Translations under genes and position numbers: made by a program
In this document: positions 9,468 to 18,296 of the stretch, piece after piece
Position numbering within the stretch: position 1 is the first letter of the stretch
Layout: every line of letters starts with the position of its first letter
Origin: JBKECF01 sp047974375
GTDB taxonomy: Bacteria; Bacillota; Clostridia; Lachnospirales; CAMZNU01
Assembly: GCA_047974375.1 (NCBI GenBank)
Contig: JBKECF010000029.1
Span: forward strand, 1-64,000
Direction: 5' to 3'
DNA length: 64,000 bases
The notes under the pieces: generated by a model
The model's input: only the letters and a program-made list of their open reading frames with translations
What the model was told of the DNA's origin: nothing
Databases searched by the model: none

Positions 9468-10199
9468 ATGAAGAAGACTATAAGTATGGCTGTTGTTTTA
9501 GCTTTGTTAATGGCAACGTATATCAGCGCAGATTGCAACAAGAATAACGTTAAAAGCAAAAAAGAAACTTCTATGAACGGAGGACATAGTTCTTTTGTCA
9601 ATGCAAAAGAAGAAATCTTGATGCCTCAAGGCATACATTACCAAAGAGAGGGTAATACAACGCAAATAAGAATAATAGAACATAATCTTATAAAAGATTA
9701 TATAGAAATGAACAATCTAGAAGTACCAGAAGGCTCTACCTTAACTGAAATCATATATATTGAAAATAAACTAGAAGCACCAAAAAATAATAATAAACAA
9801 AGTAGAGCTATAGTCGCAAAAAATGTTGTAACGAGATCTGGTTATTATGTTTATAGTGGTCAGGAAGAGTACGATATATTATACAATTACAGTACCACAA
9901 CAACAGATTTATTTACAACAGAGTATTCTCAAACAAAAGAGGCTAATTTTTCAGTAAATGCTGGTATAACTGTAGGAGTGGGATTTGCTGTTAGAGGCGA
10001 AGTAACGAATAAAAAAACATATAGCACTAAAATCCCTCCAAGAACAAAAGTTAAAATAAAAGTACAAACGAATTATTTAGTAAAAGACTTTGATATATAC
10101 GATACTGGGCTTTTAAATGACAAATACACATACATAGGAAAGGGAGTCGCATGGACACCTGTAGGATTAATAATAGAGAAATATAAAAGTAATATATAA
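9468..10199 (+). CDS. Secreted protein of unknown function, beta-rich
   Basis: This 243-residue protein has a clear N-terminal export signal (MKKTISMAVVLALLMATYIS), ending near ADC. The cysteine could suggest a lipoprotein but the preceding Asp is not a good lipobox. The mature part is polar and beta-rich. Residues about 130-215 contain a Thr/Ser-rich hairpin (STTTTDLFTTEYSQT), a Gly/Val segment (VNAGITVGVGFAVRGEV) and TKIPPRTKVKIKV. This layout resembles the membrane-inserting region of aerolysin/MTX-like beta-pore proteins, but only in general pattern. AAGGAGGG and an extended -10 (GTGGTATAAT) precede it, so it is monocistronic. I do not recognise the family. Confidence 0.6.
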   Translation: MKKTISMAVVLALLMATYISADCNKNNVKSKKETSMNGGHSSFVNAKEEILMPQGIHYQREGNTTQIRIIEHNLIKDYIEMNNLEVPEGSTLTEIIYIENKLEAPKNNNKQSRAIVAKNVVTRSGYYVYSGQEEYDILYNYSTTTTDLFTTEYSQTKEANFSVNAGITVGVGFAVRGEVTNKKTYSTKIPPRTKVKIKVQTNYLVKDFDIYDTGLLNDKYTYIGKGVAWTPVGLIIEKYKSNI

Positions 10200-10230
10200 C
10201 AATGTGTATAATATAAAACTAATATTCGAT

Positions 10231-10294
10231 AAGTCAATAGACCTTTCTGTCAGTGAGGGCTTGTGCCCCCACTGACAGAAAGGTCTATTGACTT
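10231..10294. repeat. Long near-perfect inverted repeat between convergent genes
   Basis: Arms of 30 nt (10231-10260 and 10265-10294) pair with one mismatch around the loop TTGT. The element lies one base after the hemL stop codon and downstream of the secreted-protein gene. It probably ends transcription from both sides, but there is no uninterrupted T-run directly after either arm. TTCGAT/ATCGAA just outside the arms extends the symmetry. It could also be a small mobile hairpin. Confidence 0.75.
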
Positions 10295-10295
10295 A

Positions 10296-11573
10296 CTAAA
10301 ATTTATCGAAAAATTTTTTTATTACTTTAATGGTATAATTAATATCCTCTTCATTCAATGCATGAGAGATAAACATAGCTTCGTATTGTGAGGGTGAAGT
10401 ATAAATTCCATTTTCTAGCATAAACCAAAAATAATCTTTATACTTTTTTGTATTTGCACAAAGGGCATCATTATAGGAATTTACTTTGTGTCTTGCAAAA
10501 AAAGGAGTAAGTAGAGAGCCTATTTGATTAACTATAACTTCTCCTTTAGAATAAAGTTCGAAAGCTTCTTTTAACCTTTCGCCTTTTATATCTAAATCTT
10601 TGTATATATCTTCATTATTTTTTAAAATATTTAAGGTTGCAATTCCTGCGGCAGTGCTTATTGGGTTTCCTGAAAGTGTTCCAGCTTGATATACGTTTCC
10701 TAAAGGTGCTATATATTCCATTATTTCCTTTTTTCCGCCAAAAGCACCAATAGGCATTCCACCGCCAACTATTTTTCCTAGAGTAATTAAATCGGTATCT
10801 ATGTCAAAATATTTAGATGCTCCACCAGTACCCAGCCTAAAACCTGTAATTACTTCGTCAAAAATAAGAAGAGAATTGTATTTTTTTGTTATTTCCCTTA
10901 AAAATTTCAAAAAATTATTATTGGGCAACACTATTCCCATATTTGCGGGAACGGGTTCTACAATTAAGCAAGCTATGTCCTGTCCATGGTTTTTAAATAA
11001 TTTTTCTACGGAATTTTGGTCATTAAAATCAGCCAATAAAGTTAGTTTTGTGTAATCTGTAGGTACTCCAGCGCTGTCAGGCAAGGAATTTGTTAGTAAA
11101 CCGGAGCCGGCTTTTGCTAATAATCCATCAGAATGGCCGTGGTAGCACCCATTAAATTTTATCACTAGACTTTTTTTACTATAGGCTCTGGCAACTCTTA
11201 TGGCACTCATTACTGCTTCTGTGCCAGAACTTACAAGCCTTACCATGTCCATTGAAGGAATGAGTTCAGTAATTAACTGGGCTAAAATTATTTCCTTTTC
11301 TGTTGGAGCACCATAGGTTAAGCCGTCATTGCAAGCTGCTTTTACTGCTTCGAGAACTTCGTCATTGCCATTGCCTAATATATTTGGTCCCCAAGAAGAT
11401 ACATAGTCTATGTATTGGTTACCATCGGCATCATATATTTTTGATCCTTTGGCTTTAGTAATAAACAGTGGGTTTCCTCCTACGGAATTAAAAGCTCGTA
11501 CAGGGCTGTTTACTCCACCTGGTATTATTTTTTTTGCCTTCTGAAAAAGTTCTAGGGAAGTTTTAGTATTCAA
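10296..11573 (-). CDS. hemL: Glutamate-1-semialdehyde 2,1-aminomutase
   Basis: This PLP enzyme of 425 residues makes 5-aminolevulinate in the C5 pathway, the second step after HemA. Family motifs: IPGGVNSPVRAF at the N-terminus, GPNILGN, SSGTEAVMSAIR, FNGCYHGHSD, FDEVITGFR, and the PLP lysine in LGKIVGGGMPIGAFGG. The length is normal. It is the last gene of the tetrapyrrole operon and overlaps hemB by 11 nt. A 64-nt inverted repeat follows the stop directly. Confidence 0.95.
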   Translation of the reverse strand: MNTKTSLELFQKAKKIIPGGVNSPVRAFNSVGGNPLFITKAKGSKIYDADGNQYIDYVSSWGPNILGNGNDEVLEAVKAACNDGLTYGAPTEKEIILAQLITELIPSMDMVRLVSSGTEAVMSAIRVARAYSKKSLVIKFNGCYHGHSDGLLAKAGSGLLTNSLPDSAGVPTDYTKLTLLADFNDQNSVEKLFKNHGQDIACLIVEPVPANMGIVLPNNNFLKFLREITKKYNSLLIFDEVITGFRLGTGGASKYFDIDTDLITLGKIVGGGMPIGAFGGKKEIMEYIAPLGNVYQAGTLSGNPISTAAGIATLNILKNNEDIYKDLDIKGERLKEAFELYSKGEVIVNQIGSLLTPFFARHKVNSYNDALCANTKKYKDYFWFMLENGIYTSPSQYEAMFISHALNEEDINYTIKVIKKFFDKF

Positions 11574-12540
11574 AATTTTCCTCCTTTATCCAGTTGGCTA
11601 CTTCTATAGCGTGGTAAGTTATAATTATACTTGCACCTGCTCGTTTTATGGCTGTTAAATTTTCAAATATGATTTTTTTTGTGTCAATATATCCCATTTC
11701 GCCGGCAAGTTTTACCATGGAATATTCGCCACTTACGTTGTAGGCACAAATTGGAAGATTAAAATTGTTGCTGGCGTCTCTTATTATGTCTAAGTAGGCT
11801 AGGGCGGGTTTTATCATAACTATGTCTGCACCTTCGGCAATATCTTCTTCTATTTCTATTAGAGCTTCTTTTCTATTGCTTACATCCATTTGGTACGTTT
11901 TTCTGTCAAATAGACTTGGTGTTGAATGTGCTGCATCTCTAAAGGGTGCGTAGTATCCAGAGGCATACTTGGCACTGTATGACATTATAGGTAAGTTTTT
12001 AAAGCCATTTTCATCTAGTATACTTCTAATTGCTAGTACTCTACCATCCATCATATCCGATGGGGCTATTATATCAGCGCCTGCCTTGGCTAGGCTTAAA
12101 GCGGCTTTTGCTAACAATTCAACTGTTGCATCATTTTCAACGGTATTATCATTTATAATACCGCAATGCCCGTGAGAAGTATATTCGCAAAGGCATACAT
12201 CTGCGACTACAAACAAAGATGGATAGTTTTCTTTTATATTTTTAATAGCCTTTTGAGTTATGCCATTTTCATTGTATGCCTCACTTCCAACTTCGTCTTT
12301 GTGGGATGGAATGCCGAATATTAGTACTCCCTTTATACCGCTTTCAACAACTCTATTTAACTCAATATTCATTGTATCTAAGGAGTATTGATTAATACCA
12401 GGCATGGATTTTATAGGGTTTACAATATTGCTCCCTTCCATTATAAACATGGGATATATAAAATCTTTTATATTTAATGTTGTTTCTCTAACAAGGTTTC
12501 TTATATCTTTATTAATTCGTAATGGTCTTGTTCTTTTCAT
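11563..12540 (-). CDS. hemB: 5-aminolevulinate dehydratase (porphobilinogen synthase)
   Basis: This enzyme condenses two 5-aminolevulinates to porphobilinogen and has 325 residues. The Schiff-base lysines are visible in MSYSAKYASGYYAPFRDAA and MIKPALAYLD. The zinc-site cysteines are present in VCLCEYTSHGHCG, so this is a zinc-type rather than a magnesium-only enzyme. It overlaps cobA-hemD by 4 nt and hemL by 11 nt, so translation is likely coupled. Confidence 0.95.
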   Translation of the reverse strand: MKRTRPLRINKDIRNLVRETTLNIKDFIYPMFIMEGSNIVNPIKSMPGINQYSLDTMNIELNRVVESGIKGVLIFGIPSHKDEVGSEAYNENGITQKAIKNIKENYPSLFVVADVCLCEYTSHGHCGIINDNTVENDATVELLAKAALSLAKAGADIIAPSDMMDGRVLAIRSILDENGFKNLPIMSYSAKYASGYYAPFRDAAHSTPSLFDRKTYQMDVSNRKEALIEIEEDIAEGADIVMIKPALAYLDIIRDASNNFNLPICAYNVSGEYSMVKLAGEMGYIDTKKIIFENLTAIKRAGASIIITYHAIEVANWIKEENFEY

Positions 12541-14009
12541 AATTTTCTTTCCTTTAAATCTATAATTGTGGAAACTAAACCTGCCACACTTGAGGCTTTG
12601 GCTTTGTGGACTGTATACCCATTGTTTTGGAGTTCTAGTTTTGATAGATTACCTATACAAACAATTTTACAATTTTCATTTATTTTTGCATTAGTATCTA
12701 AAAGTTCTCTAACGCTAGTTGCACTAGAAAAAGTAATAAAGTCTAATGCGTCTAATTCATTTATTCTGTTTTTTAAAACAATATCGTATATTTCGTATTC
12801 GCTAAAATTTATATTATTTTCTTTAAATATATCAGTCAATTCGGAAGTATGTTTAGTAGCCCTAGGAATTAGTACTTTTTCTGTTGAAGATATTATTTTA
12901 GTTAATCCATTACCAAGTTCCACCGAGGAAAATGTTTCGGGGATGAAATCAGCAATAAATCCATAGTTTTTTAATACTTCCCCAGTACCAGACCCTACAC
13001 AAGCAAATTTTATTTTACCTAGATTGCGTAAATCTATATTTGAATTTAAAAAGTTCTTAAAGGTTACATATATGGAGTTGGCACTGGTAAATACAATCCA
13101 ACTAAAAGTGCCTATATGCTTTAATGCTTCAATAAATTGGTTGTTTTTAATTTCTTTTATATCGAAATCGCAAATTTCTATTACATTTGCTCCCAGTGGT
13201 TCTAATTGATTTTTTTGTCTTTCTATGAGGGATCTGGTACCTGTTAAGCCAATATTTACGCCAGATAGTATATTTTTATCTGTTAAATTAAATTTAGCCA
13301 CTTCACCTATTACTAAAATAGCAGGGGCTTTTATTTGTGAATTTTCAGCAATATTTAATATGTTTTTTAAAGTTCCTCTTACTTCAAATTGTTTGTATGT
13401 TGTTGCATTGGAAATAATGGCTACAGGAGTATTTTCGGATTTTCCATTTTTCATTAATCCATTAACAATATTTTTTAAATTACCCATGGCCATTAAAAAT
13501 ACTAGAGTGTCATTTAATTTTGCTAGTACATCTAAATTATTTGGGCAAGTGTTTTCGGATTCGTTGGTATGACCAGTTATTACATGGAAGCCTCTACTTA
13601 TACCTCTATGGGTTATGGGAATGCCTGCATAGCCTAAGCCTGCGATGGCAGAGGTTACTCCTGGTATTATTTTGTAAGGGATGTTATTTTCTTTAAGTTT
13701 TAAAATTTCTTCGCCGCCACGACCAAAGACAAATGGGTCGCCACCTTTAAGACGAACTACAATATTATTTTTTAATGCCTCTTGTACTATTATATTATTT
13801 ATTTCTTCTTGGTCTATTGTATGGTTTCCTACGGATTTGCCAACATAAATTTTCTTGCAACTGTTTTTTACACAATCCACTAGTTTCGGGTCTACTAGTC
13901 TGTCATAAATTAATACATTACATTCCTTTATAACTTCATAGCCTTTTTTTGTTATTAAATCAATATTACCTGGCCCTGCCCCAACTATATATACAAAACC
14001 ATTATTCAT
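12537..14009 (-). CDS. cobA-hemD: Uroporphyrinogen-III C-methyltransferase / uroporphyrinogen-III synthase fusion
   Basis: This bifunctional protein has 490 residues. Residues about 1-245 are the SAM-dependent methyltransferase that makes precorrin-2: VYIVGAGPGNIDLIT, VRLKGGDPFVFGRGGEE and PYKIIPGVTSAIAGLGYAGIP are standard. Residues about 250-490 are HemD, which closes hydroxymethylbilane with ring D inversion (GVNIGLTGTRS, then WIVFTSANSI and FTFSSATSV-like segments). The fusion is common in Clostridia that make siroheme or cobalamin. It links the flux directly to precorrin-2 rather than to heme. It overlaps hemC by 8 nt. Confidence 0.93.
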   Translation of the reverse strand: MNNGFVYIVGAGPGNIDLITKKGYEVIKECNVLIYDRLVDPKLVDCVKNSCKKIYVGKSVGNHTIDQEEINNIIVQEALKNNIVVRLKGGDPFVFGRGGEEILKLKENNIPYKIIPGVTSAIAGLGYAGIPITHRGISRGFHVITGHTNESENTCPNNLDVLAKLNDTLVFLMAMGNLKNIVNGLMKNGKSENTPVAIISNATTYKQFEVRGTLKNILNIAENSQIKAPAILVIGEVAKFNLTDKNILSGVNIGLTGTRSLIERQKNQLEPLGANVIEICDFDIKEIKNNQFIEALKHIGTFSWIVFTSANSIYVTFKNFLNSNIDLRNLGKIKFACVGSGTGEVLKNYGFIADFIPETFSSVELGNGLTKIISSTEKVLIPRATKHTSELTDIFKENNINFSEYEIYDIVLKNRINELDALDFITFSSATSVRELLDTNAKINENCKIVCIGNLSKLELQNNGYTVHKAKASSVAGLVSTIIDLKERKL

Positions 14010-14892
14010 TATTCAACAGCTCCTTTGTAAGTTTGTAAGATAATTCCATATAGTTTTTTACATCTCCTTGAATATGAGTTTTATTAACTTTACCATCTAC
14101 TTCATATATTCCATAAATATAGATTGTTTTATTTTTTATATATGAATATGCGCCAATCATTTCATGGCAACTTCCTTGAAGTTCTTTAAGTATATTCCTT
14201 TCGGTATTAAGGGCGATACTTGTATTTTCATCATTTATTGCATTAATTAAACCTTGAAGTTCATCATCAATTCTGCCTTCAATGGCTATTATGCCTTGTC
14301 CACTAGCAGGTATAAAATCATCAATATTAAAATATGTATAGGTGAATTCCTTTAAATTATGTAAATTTAGTCTATTTAAACCGGCGCTGGCTAAAATTAT
14401 TGCGTCAAATTTATTTTCTCTTAAAGCATTTAAACGTGTGGGTACATTTCCCCTTAAGTTATGGCAAGCTACGTTATATAGCTGTTTTATTTGATATTGT
14501 CGCCTTAAACTACCTGTTCCCACAGTTAGGGGGTTATTGTTTAATAGGTTTTTGTTGGAAATTAGAACATCTCTAGGGTCATCTCTTTTTAGTACACCTA
14601 AAATACCAAGACCTTGGGGTATTTCACGTGGCATATCTTTTGCGCTATGTATGGCTATGTCGATTTTTTGGTTTAATAAAGCCTTTTCGAATTCATCAAT
14701 AAATACACCTTTGCCACCAAATTCTAGTAAAGGTCTATTTAAAATTTCATCACCCTTAGTACTAATAGTTACAATTTCGAAGTCCAGTGAATTATTAACT
14801 TTTTTAAGTTCATCTATAACTAGGTTTGTTTGTGCTAAGGCTAAATCACTTTTTCTAGTTCCTATTTTTATTGTTTTATTCATTATTTTCAT
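14002..14892 (-). CDS. hemC: Hydroxymethylbilane synthase (porphobilinogen deaminase)
   Basis: This enzyme joins four porphobilinogens into hydroxymethylbilane. Family motifs are IGTRKSDLALAQT, HSAKDMP, GTGSLRRQYQ and LRGNVPTRL. The dipyrromethane cofactor cysteine is in LQGSCHEMIGAY. It has 296 residues from the ATG at 14892. An ATG three codons later (14883) is an equally plausible start, because GAGGAAA is close to the first and far from the second. It overlaps the dehydrogenase gene upstream by 17 nt. Confidence 0.94.
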   Translation of the reverse strand: MKIMNKTIKIGTRKSDLALAQTNLVIDELKKVNNSLDFEIVTISTKGDEILNRPLLEFGGKGVFIDEFEKALLNQKIDIAIHSAKDMPREIPQGLGILGVLKRDDPRDVLISNKNLLNNNPLTVGTGSLRRQYQIKQLYNVACHNLRGNVPTRLNALRENKFDAIILASAGLNRLNLHNLKEFTYTYFNIDDFIPASGQGIIAIEGRIDDELQGLINAINDENTSIALNTERNILKELQGSCHEMIGAYSYIKNKTIYIYGIYEVDGKVNKTHIQGDVKNYMELSYKLTKELLNNE

Positions 14893-15502
14893 TTTCCTCG
14901 ATTATTTTGTTTATTTCATCTTCACTTAAAGTTCTTTTAAGTTTAATACCCTTTTCGGATATTTTTTGTAAAATTTTTTTGCGACTTATGGGGTTTTTTA
15001 TTTTATTCCTTATTTGATTTCTTACTTCCCCTAGTTGATCTGTCAAATTTCCATAAAAATCTGGAATTATATTCTCTATGTTATTTCGCATGTTACTGGC
15101 CATAATTGGGCTTTTACCAGAGGTTGTAATGCCTGTTATAATATTATTTTTCTTTACAATTGCTGGGAATAAAAAGTTGCATTTTTTCATATTATCGGCG
15201 GCGTTAATTAATATATTTTTTTCCTTGCATGCTTTATATATTGTGTTATTTACTTGTTTATCGTTGGTAGCGCATATTACAAAAAAATAATCATTTTGCA
15301 AATCTTCTATGGTTATGGGTTTTTTTATAATATTTATTTTATTTTTAAGTTTATACAATTCTGGGCAAACTTTTTTAGTAATAAGGTGGATTTCAACTTC
15401 GAATTCAAGTAGTGTTGTTATTTTTCTATAAGCAACTTTACCACCACCAATTACTAAACATTTTTTGTCTTTTACATCTATAAAAAAAGGGAAATATGCC
15501 AT
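14876..15502 (-). CDS. Precorrin-2 dehydrogenase / sirohydrochlorin chelatase-like (Met8/CysG N-terminal)
   Basis: This 208-residue protein has a Rossmann NAD site (CLVIGGGKVAYRKITTLLE) at residues about 15-35, FVICATND and NAADNMKKCNFLFPA, then the ITTSGKSPIMASNMR dimerisation segment. It oxidises precorrin-2 to sirohydrochlorin and may also insert iron or cobalt, as in Met8p/CysG. In Clostridia such genes sit in siroheme or cobalamin clusters, as here between hemA and hemC. It lies 6 nt from hemA. Confidence 0.88.
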   Translation of the reverse strand: MAYFPFFIDVKDKKCLVIGGGKVAYRKITTLLEFEVEIHLITKKVCPELYKLKNKINIIKKPITIEDLQNDYFFVICATNDKQVNNTIYKACKEKNILINAADNMKKCNFLFPAIVKKNNIITGITTSGKSPIMASNMRNNIENIIPDFYGNLTDQLGEVRNQIRNKIKNPISRKKILQKISEKGIKLKRTLSEDEINKIIEENENNE

Positions 15503-15508
15503 GGTACC

Positions 15509-16645
15509 TCACTTTGTCAATTTAGAAAAACTATTTAATATAGTAGCTAATTCCTCACTAGTTGAGTTATCTCGAATGTTATATAAAATATTTTCAAACT
15601 TAGTTGTTTTAAATACATTTTTAATCTCATCTAGTTTATCTATATAATTATGAAAACATAGTTCTTTTAAAACTTCCTCTATTTGTTCATCTATTATTAT
15701 AGTGGCATATTCGACTTCTTTAAAACGTGAGGCGTTGTTTTTATTTGCAATACTTTTAAAAAAATCTATATTGTAAATTTTTGTTTCATGTATATTTGCT
15801 ATTTCTGTGTCAATATCTTTTGGCACAGACAAGTCAATAAAAATCCTTTTCTTCTTTGTAGTTATATAGCCTTCTACTTCGTTTTTTACTAAAGTGTAGT
15901 GGGGGCTTTTAGTTGCGCTAATTATATAGTCTGACTCGTTTATATATTTATACCTGTCTTTATATTCTATCATTTTTATTTTTTCATAATTTGATTTATA
16001 TTGCAAAATGATGTTGTGTTGTCTAGCTGTTCCCACAATATATATATTATGCTCGTATAAGTTTTTTAAAATTTTAGTACCCATTTGACCTGTTAAGCCT
16101 ATTATTAATACTTTTGATGGAAGCTCTTTTTTTCCTTCTAAAACTATATTTGCAGCTAAAGTTGCAATAGACAATGGAATTTTAGATATTTTTGTATTAG
16201 TTTTAATTTTTTTTGCACAAGTAATGGCACTTTTAAATAATGTATTTAAAAGATATTTTGTTGTGCCTAGGTTTAAAGCTAAGTTAAAAGCATTTTTTAC
16301 TTGGCCTAATATTTCGTCTTCACCAATTATCATTGATTCCAAACCGCAAGTTACATTATGCAAATGTTTTATGGCTTTGTTATTTTCATACGACAAAAAG
16401 TATTTTTTAATATTTGGATTTTCAGGAACTAAGTTAACTATCATTTTTTCTATTATACTAGTGGCCTTTTCATTACCATGGAAGTATATTTCTGTTCTAT
16501 TGCAGGTAGTTAAGTAAAGGCACTCATCAATATATTTATTTTCAGTTGCTTCTAACAAAAATTGTTTTTGTTTTTCTTCTGTTAAAGCAAATTGTTCCCT
16601 TATTTCTAGAGGCACAAATTTATGGCTAATACTTAAAATTTTCAA
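15509..16645 (-). CDS. hemA: Glutamyl-tRNA reductase
   Basis: This NADPH-dependent enzyme reduces glutamyl-tRNA to glutamate-1-semialdehyde, the entry step of the C5 pathway. The catalytic cysteine is Cys48 in YLTTCNRTEIY. HNVTCGLESMIIGEDEILGQ and the NADPH-domain IGLTGQMGTKIL (in place of the usual GAGxMG) follow. At 378 residues it is somewhat shorter than the usual 410-450, the loss being in the C-terminal dimerisation helix. The gene starts 24 nt after the MFS transporter stop, so the transporter may lead this operon. Confidence 0.92.
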   Translation of the reverse strand: MKILSISHKFVPLEIREQFALTEEKQKQFLLEATENKYIDECLYLTTCNRTEIYFHGNEKATSIIEKMIVNLVPENPNIKKYFLSYENNKAIKHLHNVTCGLESMIIGEDEILGQVKNAFNLALNLGTTKYLLNTLFKSAITCAKKIKTNTKISKIPLSIATLAANIVLEGKKELPSKVLIIGLTGQMGTKILKNLYEHNIYIVGTARQHNIILQYKSNYEKIKMIEYKDRYKYINESDYIISATKSPHYTLVKNEVEGYITTKKKRIFIDLSVPKDIDTEIANIHETKIYNIDFFKSIANKNNASRFKEVEYATIIIDEQIEEVLKELCFHNYIDKLDEIKNVFKTTKFENILYNIRDNSTSEELATILNSFSKLTK

Positions 16646-16669
16646 AATTAGTCCTTTCCTTTTACAATA

Positions 16670-17980
16670 CTATTTAGGCTGGTTTCTAAGTAAAAACCAC
16701 CTTAAAAAAAGTAAACAAGTAGAAATTGCTCTAAGAAAAGCAAAAATTAAAAAAGTAGATTGCAATCCGTTTAAATCCCCACCTAATTTATTATATATGG
16801 TAATGCCAATAATTGGCATAAAAGCATTTGTAAGAACTGTTGTCATTGTATAGAAGGCTATGCTCATAGATTTATTTTTCTCTGGCAATACTTGTAATAA
16901 ACATTGTATAAAGCAAAGACCAATAGTTGCAGCTGCAAAGTTTGCTATTGGATTAAATACTAAAAAAGCATATCGCCCAATTTCTGGAGGAATATGAAGT
17001 AGGGTAAACATTATAGTACTTGATATAGTCCAGCCAACGCCTGCCATTATTATAGTAAACCTAACGCCTTTTCTCTCATTTACTTTACTCCAAAACTTAA
17101 GAGATATAAGTTGAACTATGGATGATAGCACTATATCTATACTTAGCATTGCCTCATTTAATCCCAAATATTGGGTTCTTGCAACAAAATGAACAGTCCA
17201 ATCAATTTGCCATGACATATAAAAACATATTACTGTAACCATAAAAAACAAAAAGCCTTTATTATGTGAAAGGGCATGTATTGTTTCTTTAATTTGTGCA
17301 AGAGGTTTTTGTGTTGACTTAATTACAGTTACGGAACTATCATCAACTTTATAAAGTGTACGCACTTGTATAATAGAAAAAACAAAAACTAAAAAATAAA
17401 AAATTTGGTGAACAATTATTTTGCCATCATTAGTTTTTATACTAGACAACAATATACCTGTAATAAGAGGAATGGTCATACCCATAAGGAGCGAACCACG
17501 AGTTCTTATTGTTAGGGATTTATTTCGGTATCCTAAAGGCATTACGTCTGAAAAATAAGATTGCCATGAACTATTGTAAATAGTAACAAAGCCCGCGCTT
17601 ATAGATAGCATACCGACAAAAATCCAAAATCTGTTAGTTCCCATAAATGGAACAAAAACATTTACTAAGTATACAATGCCCACCATTAACATTGAAAATG
17701 CCACTACAGGTCTTTTGCTTTTTAGTCTGTCGGTAACTATTCCTCCTGGAAGGAGCATAGCCATAGCAACGAATTGTGGAATACTCATAAGTATAGAAAG
17801 TTGTGTATCTGTTGCTCCCAGTCTTTGGGCAAATAAATTATTATTATTGTTGTATAAATTAACTAAAATTGCAAGAATTGTTCCTTCAAGTGCAAAATAA
17901 TAAATATTCCTTCTTAATTTGTTAACGAACATTCTGCCATGTAACCATTTGTATTTTTCGATTGTCTTTTTTAGATTCAT
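16670..17980 (-). CDS. MFS transporter
   Basis: This 436-residue membrane protein shows about 12 hydrophobic segments and the major-facilitator loop GIVTDRLKSKRP after helix 2. A central charged loop divides two six-helix halves. The LFAQRLGATDTQLSILMSIP start is of the kind found in many uncharacterised Clostridial MFS permeases, so the substrate is unknown. It is transcribed first in the minus-strand run leading into hemA (24-nt gap), raising the possibility of a link with tetrapyrrole precursors or metal (inference). AAAGGAG precedes the start. Confidence 0.8.
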   Translation of the reverse strand: MNLKKTIEKYKWLHGRMFVNKLRRNIYYFALEGTILAILVNLYNNNNNLFAQRLGATDTQLSILMSIPQFVAMAMLLPGGIVTDRLKSKRPVVAFSMLMVGIVYLVNVFVPFMGTNRFWIFVGMLSISAGFVTIYNSSWQSYFSDVMPLGYRNKSLTIRTRGSLLMGMTIPLITGILLSSIKTNDGKIIVHQIFYFLVFVFSIIQVRTLYKVDDSSVTVIKSTQKPLAQIKETIHALSHNKGFLFFMVTVICFYMSWQIDWTVHFVARTQYLGLNEAMLSIDIVLSSIVQLISLKFWSKVNERKGVRFTIIMAGVGWTISSTIMFTLLHIPPEIGRYAFLVFNPIANFAAATIGLCFIQCLLQVLPEKNKSMSIAFYTMTTVLTNAFMPIIGITIYNKLGGDLNGLQSTFLIFAFLRAISTCLLFLRWFLLRNQPK

Positions 17981-18296
17981 ACAAACTCCTTTAAGTTTTA
18001 GTAGTGAACAAAATCAATATATTAATTTGATTATAGCAACTTAATATATTGATGTATATAAGTACATAAAAAAAACTGTATAAATATATTTTCGTATTTT
18101 GTCTACTTTATTTAATTAGAAGTGGAAAAATTTCTTTAGTTAAATATTAAACAAAAAACAATTTTTTTTTACTTAAAAACAAGTTGTTTTTGATGTTGTT
18201 TTTATATTTTAAAAAACATATCATATCAACAGAAATAAAAGTACATGAAACTTATTTTTTTAAAACTTGCATTAATTATTTTTATAAGGAGGATCT
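17981..18296. other. Divergent intergenic region, MFS and mannosidase promoters
   Basis: This very AT-rich 316-bp gap lies between two divergent genes and has no coding frame. On the minus strand an extended -10 (TGCTATAAT, about 18030-18038) can serve the MFS-hem operon. On the plus side no promoter near consensus was found. AAGGAGG lies 5 nt before the mannosidase start. No clear operator palindrome was seen. Confidence 0.4.

Noticed and set aside
12568..12966. Plus-strand open frame of 132 codons inside cobA-hemD
   Set aside because: It is antisense to a clear gene, with no ribosome site and no family likeness.
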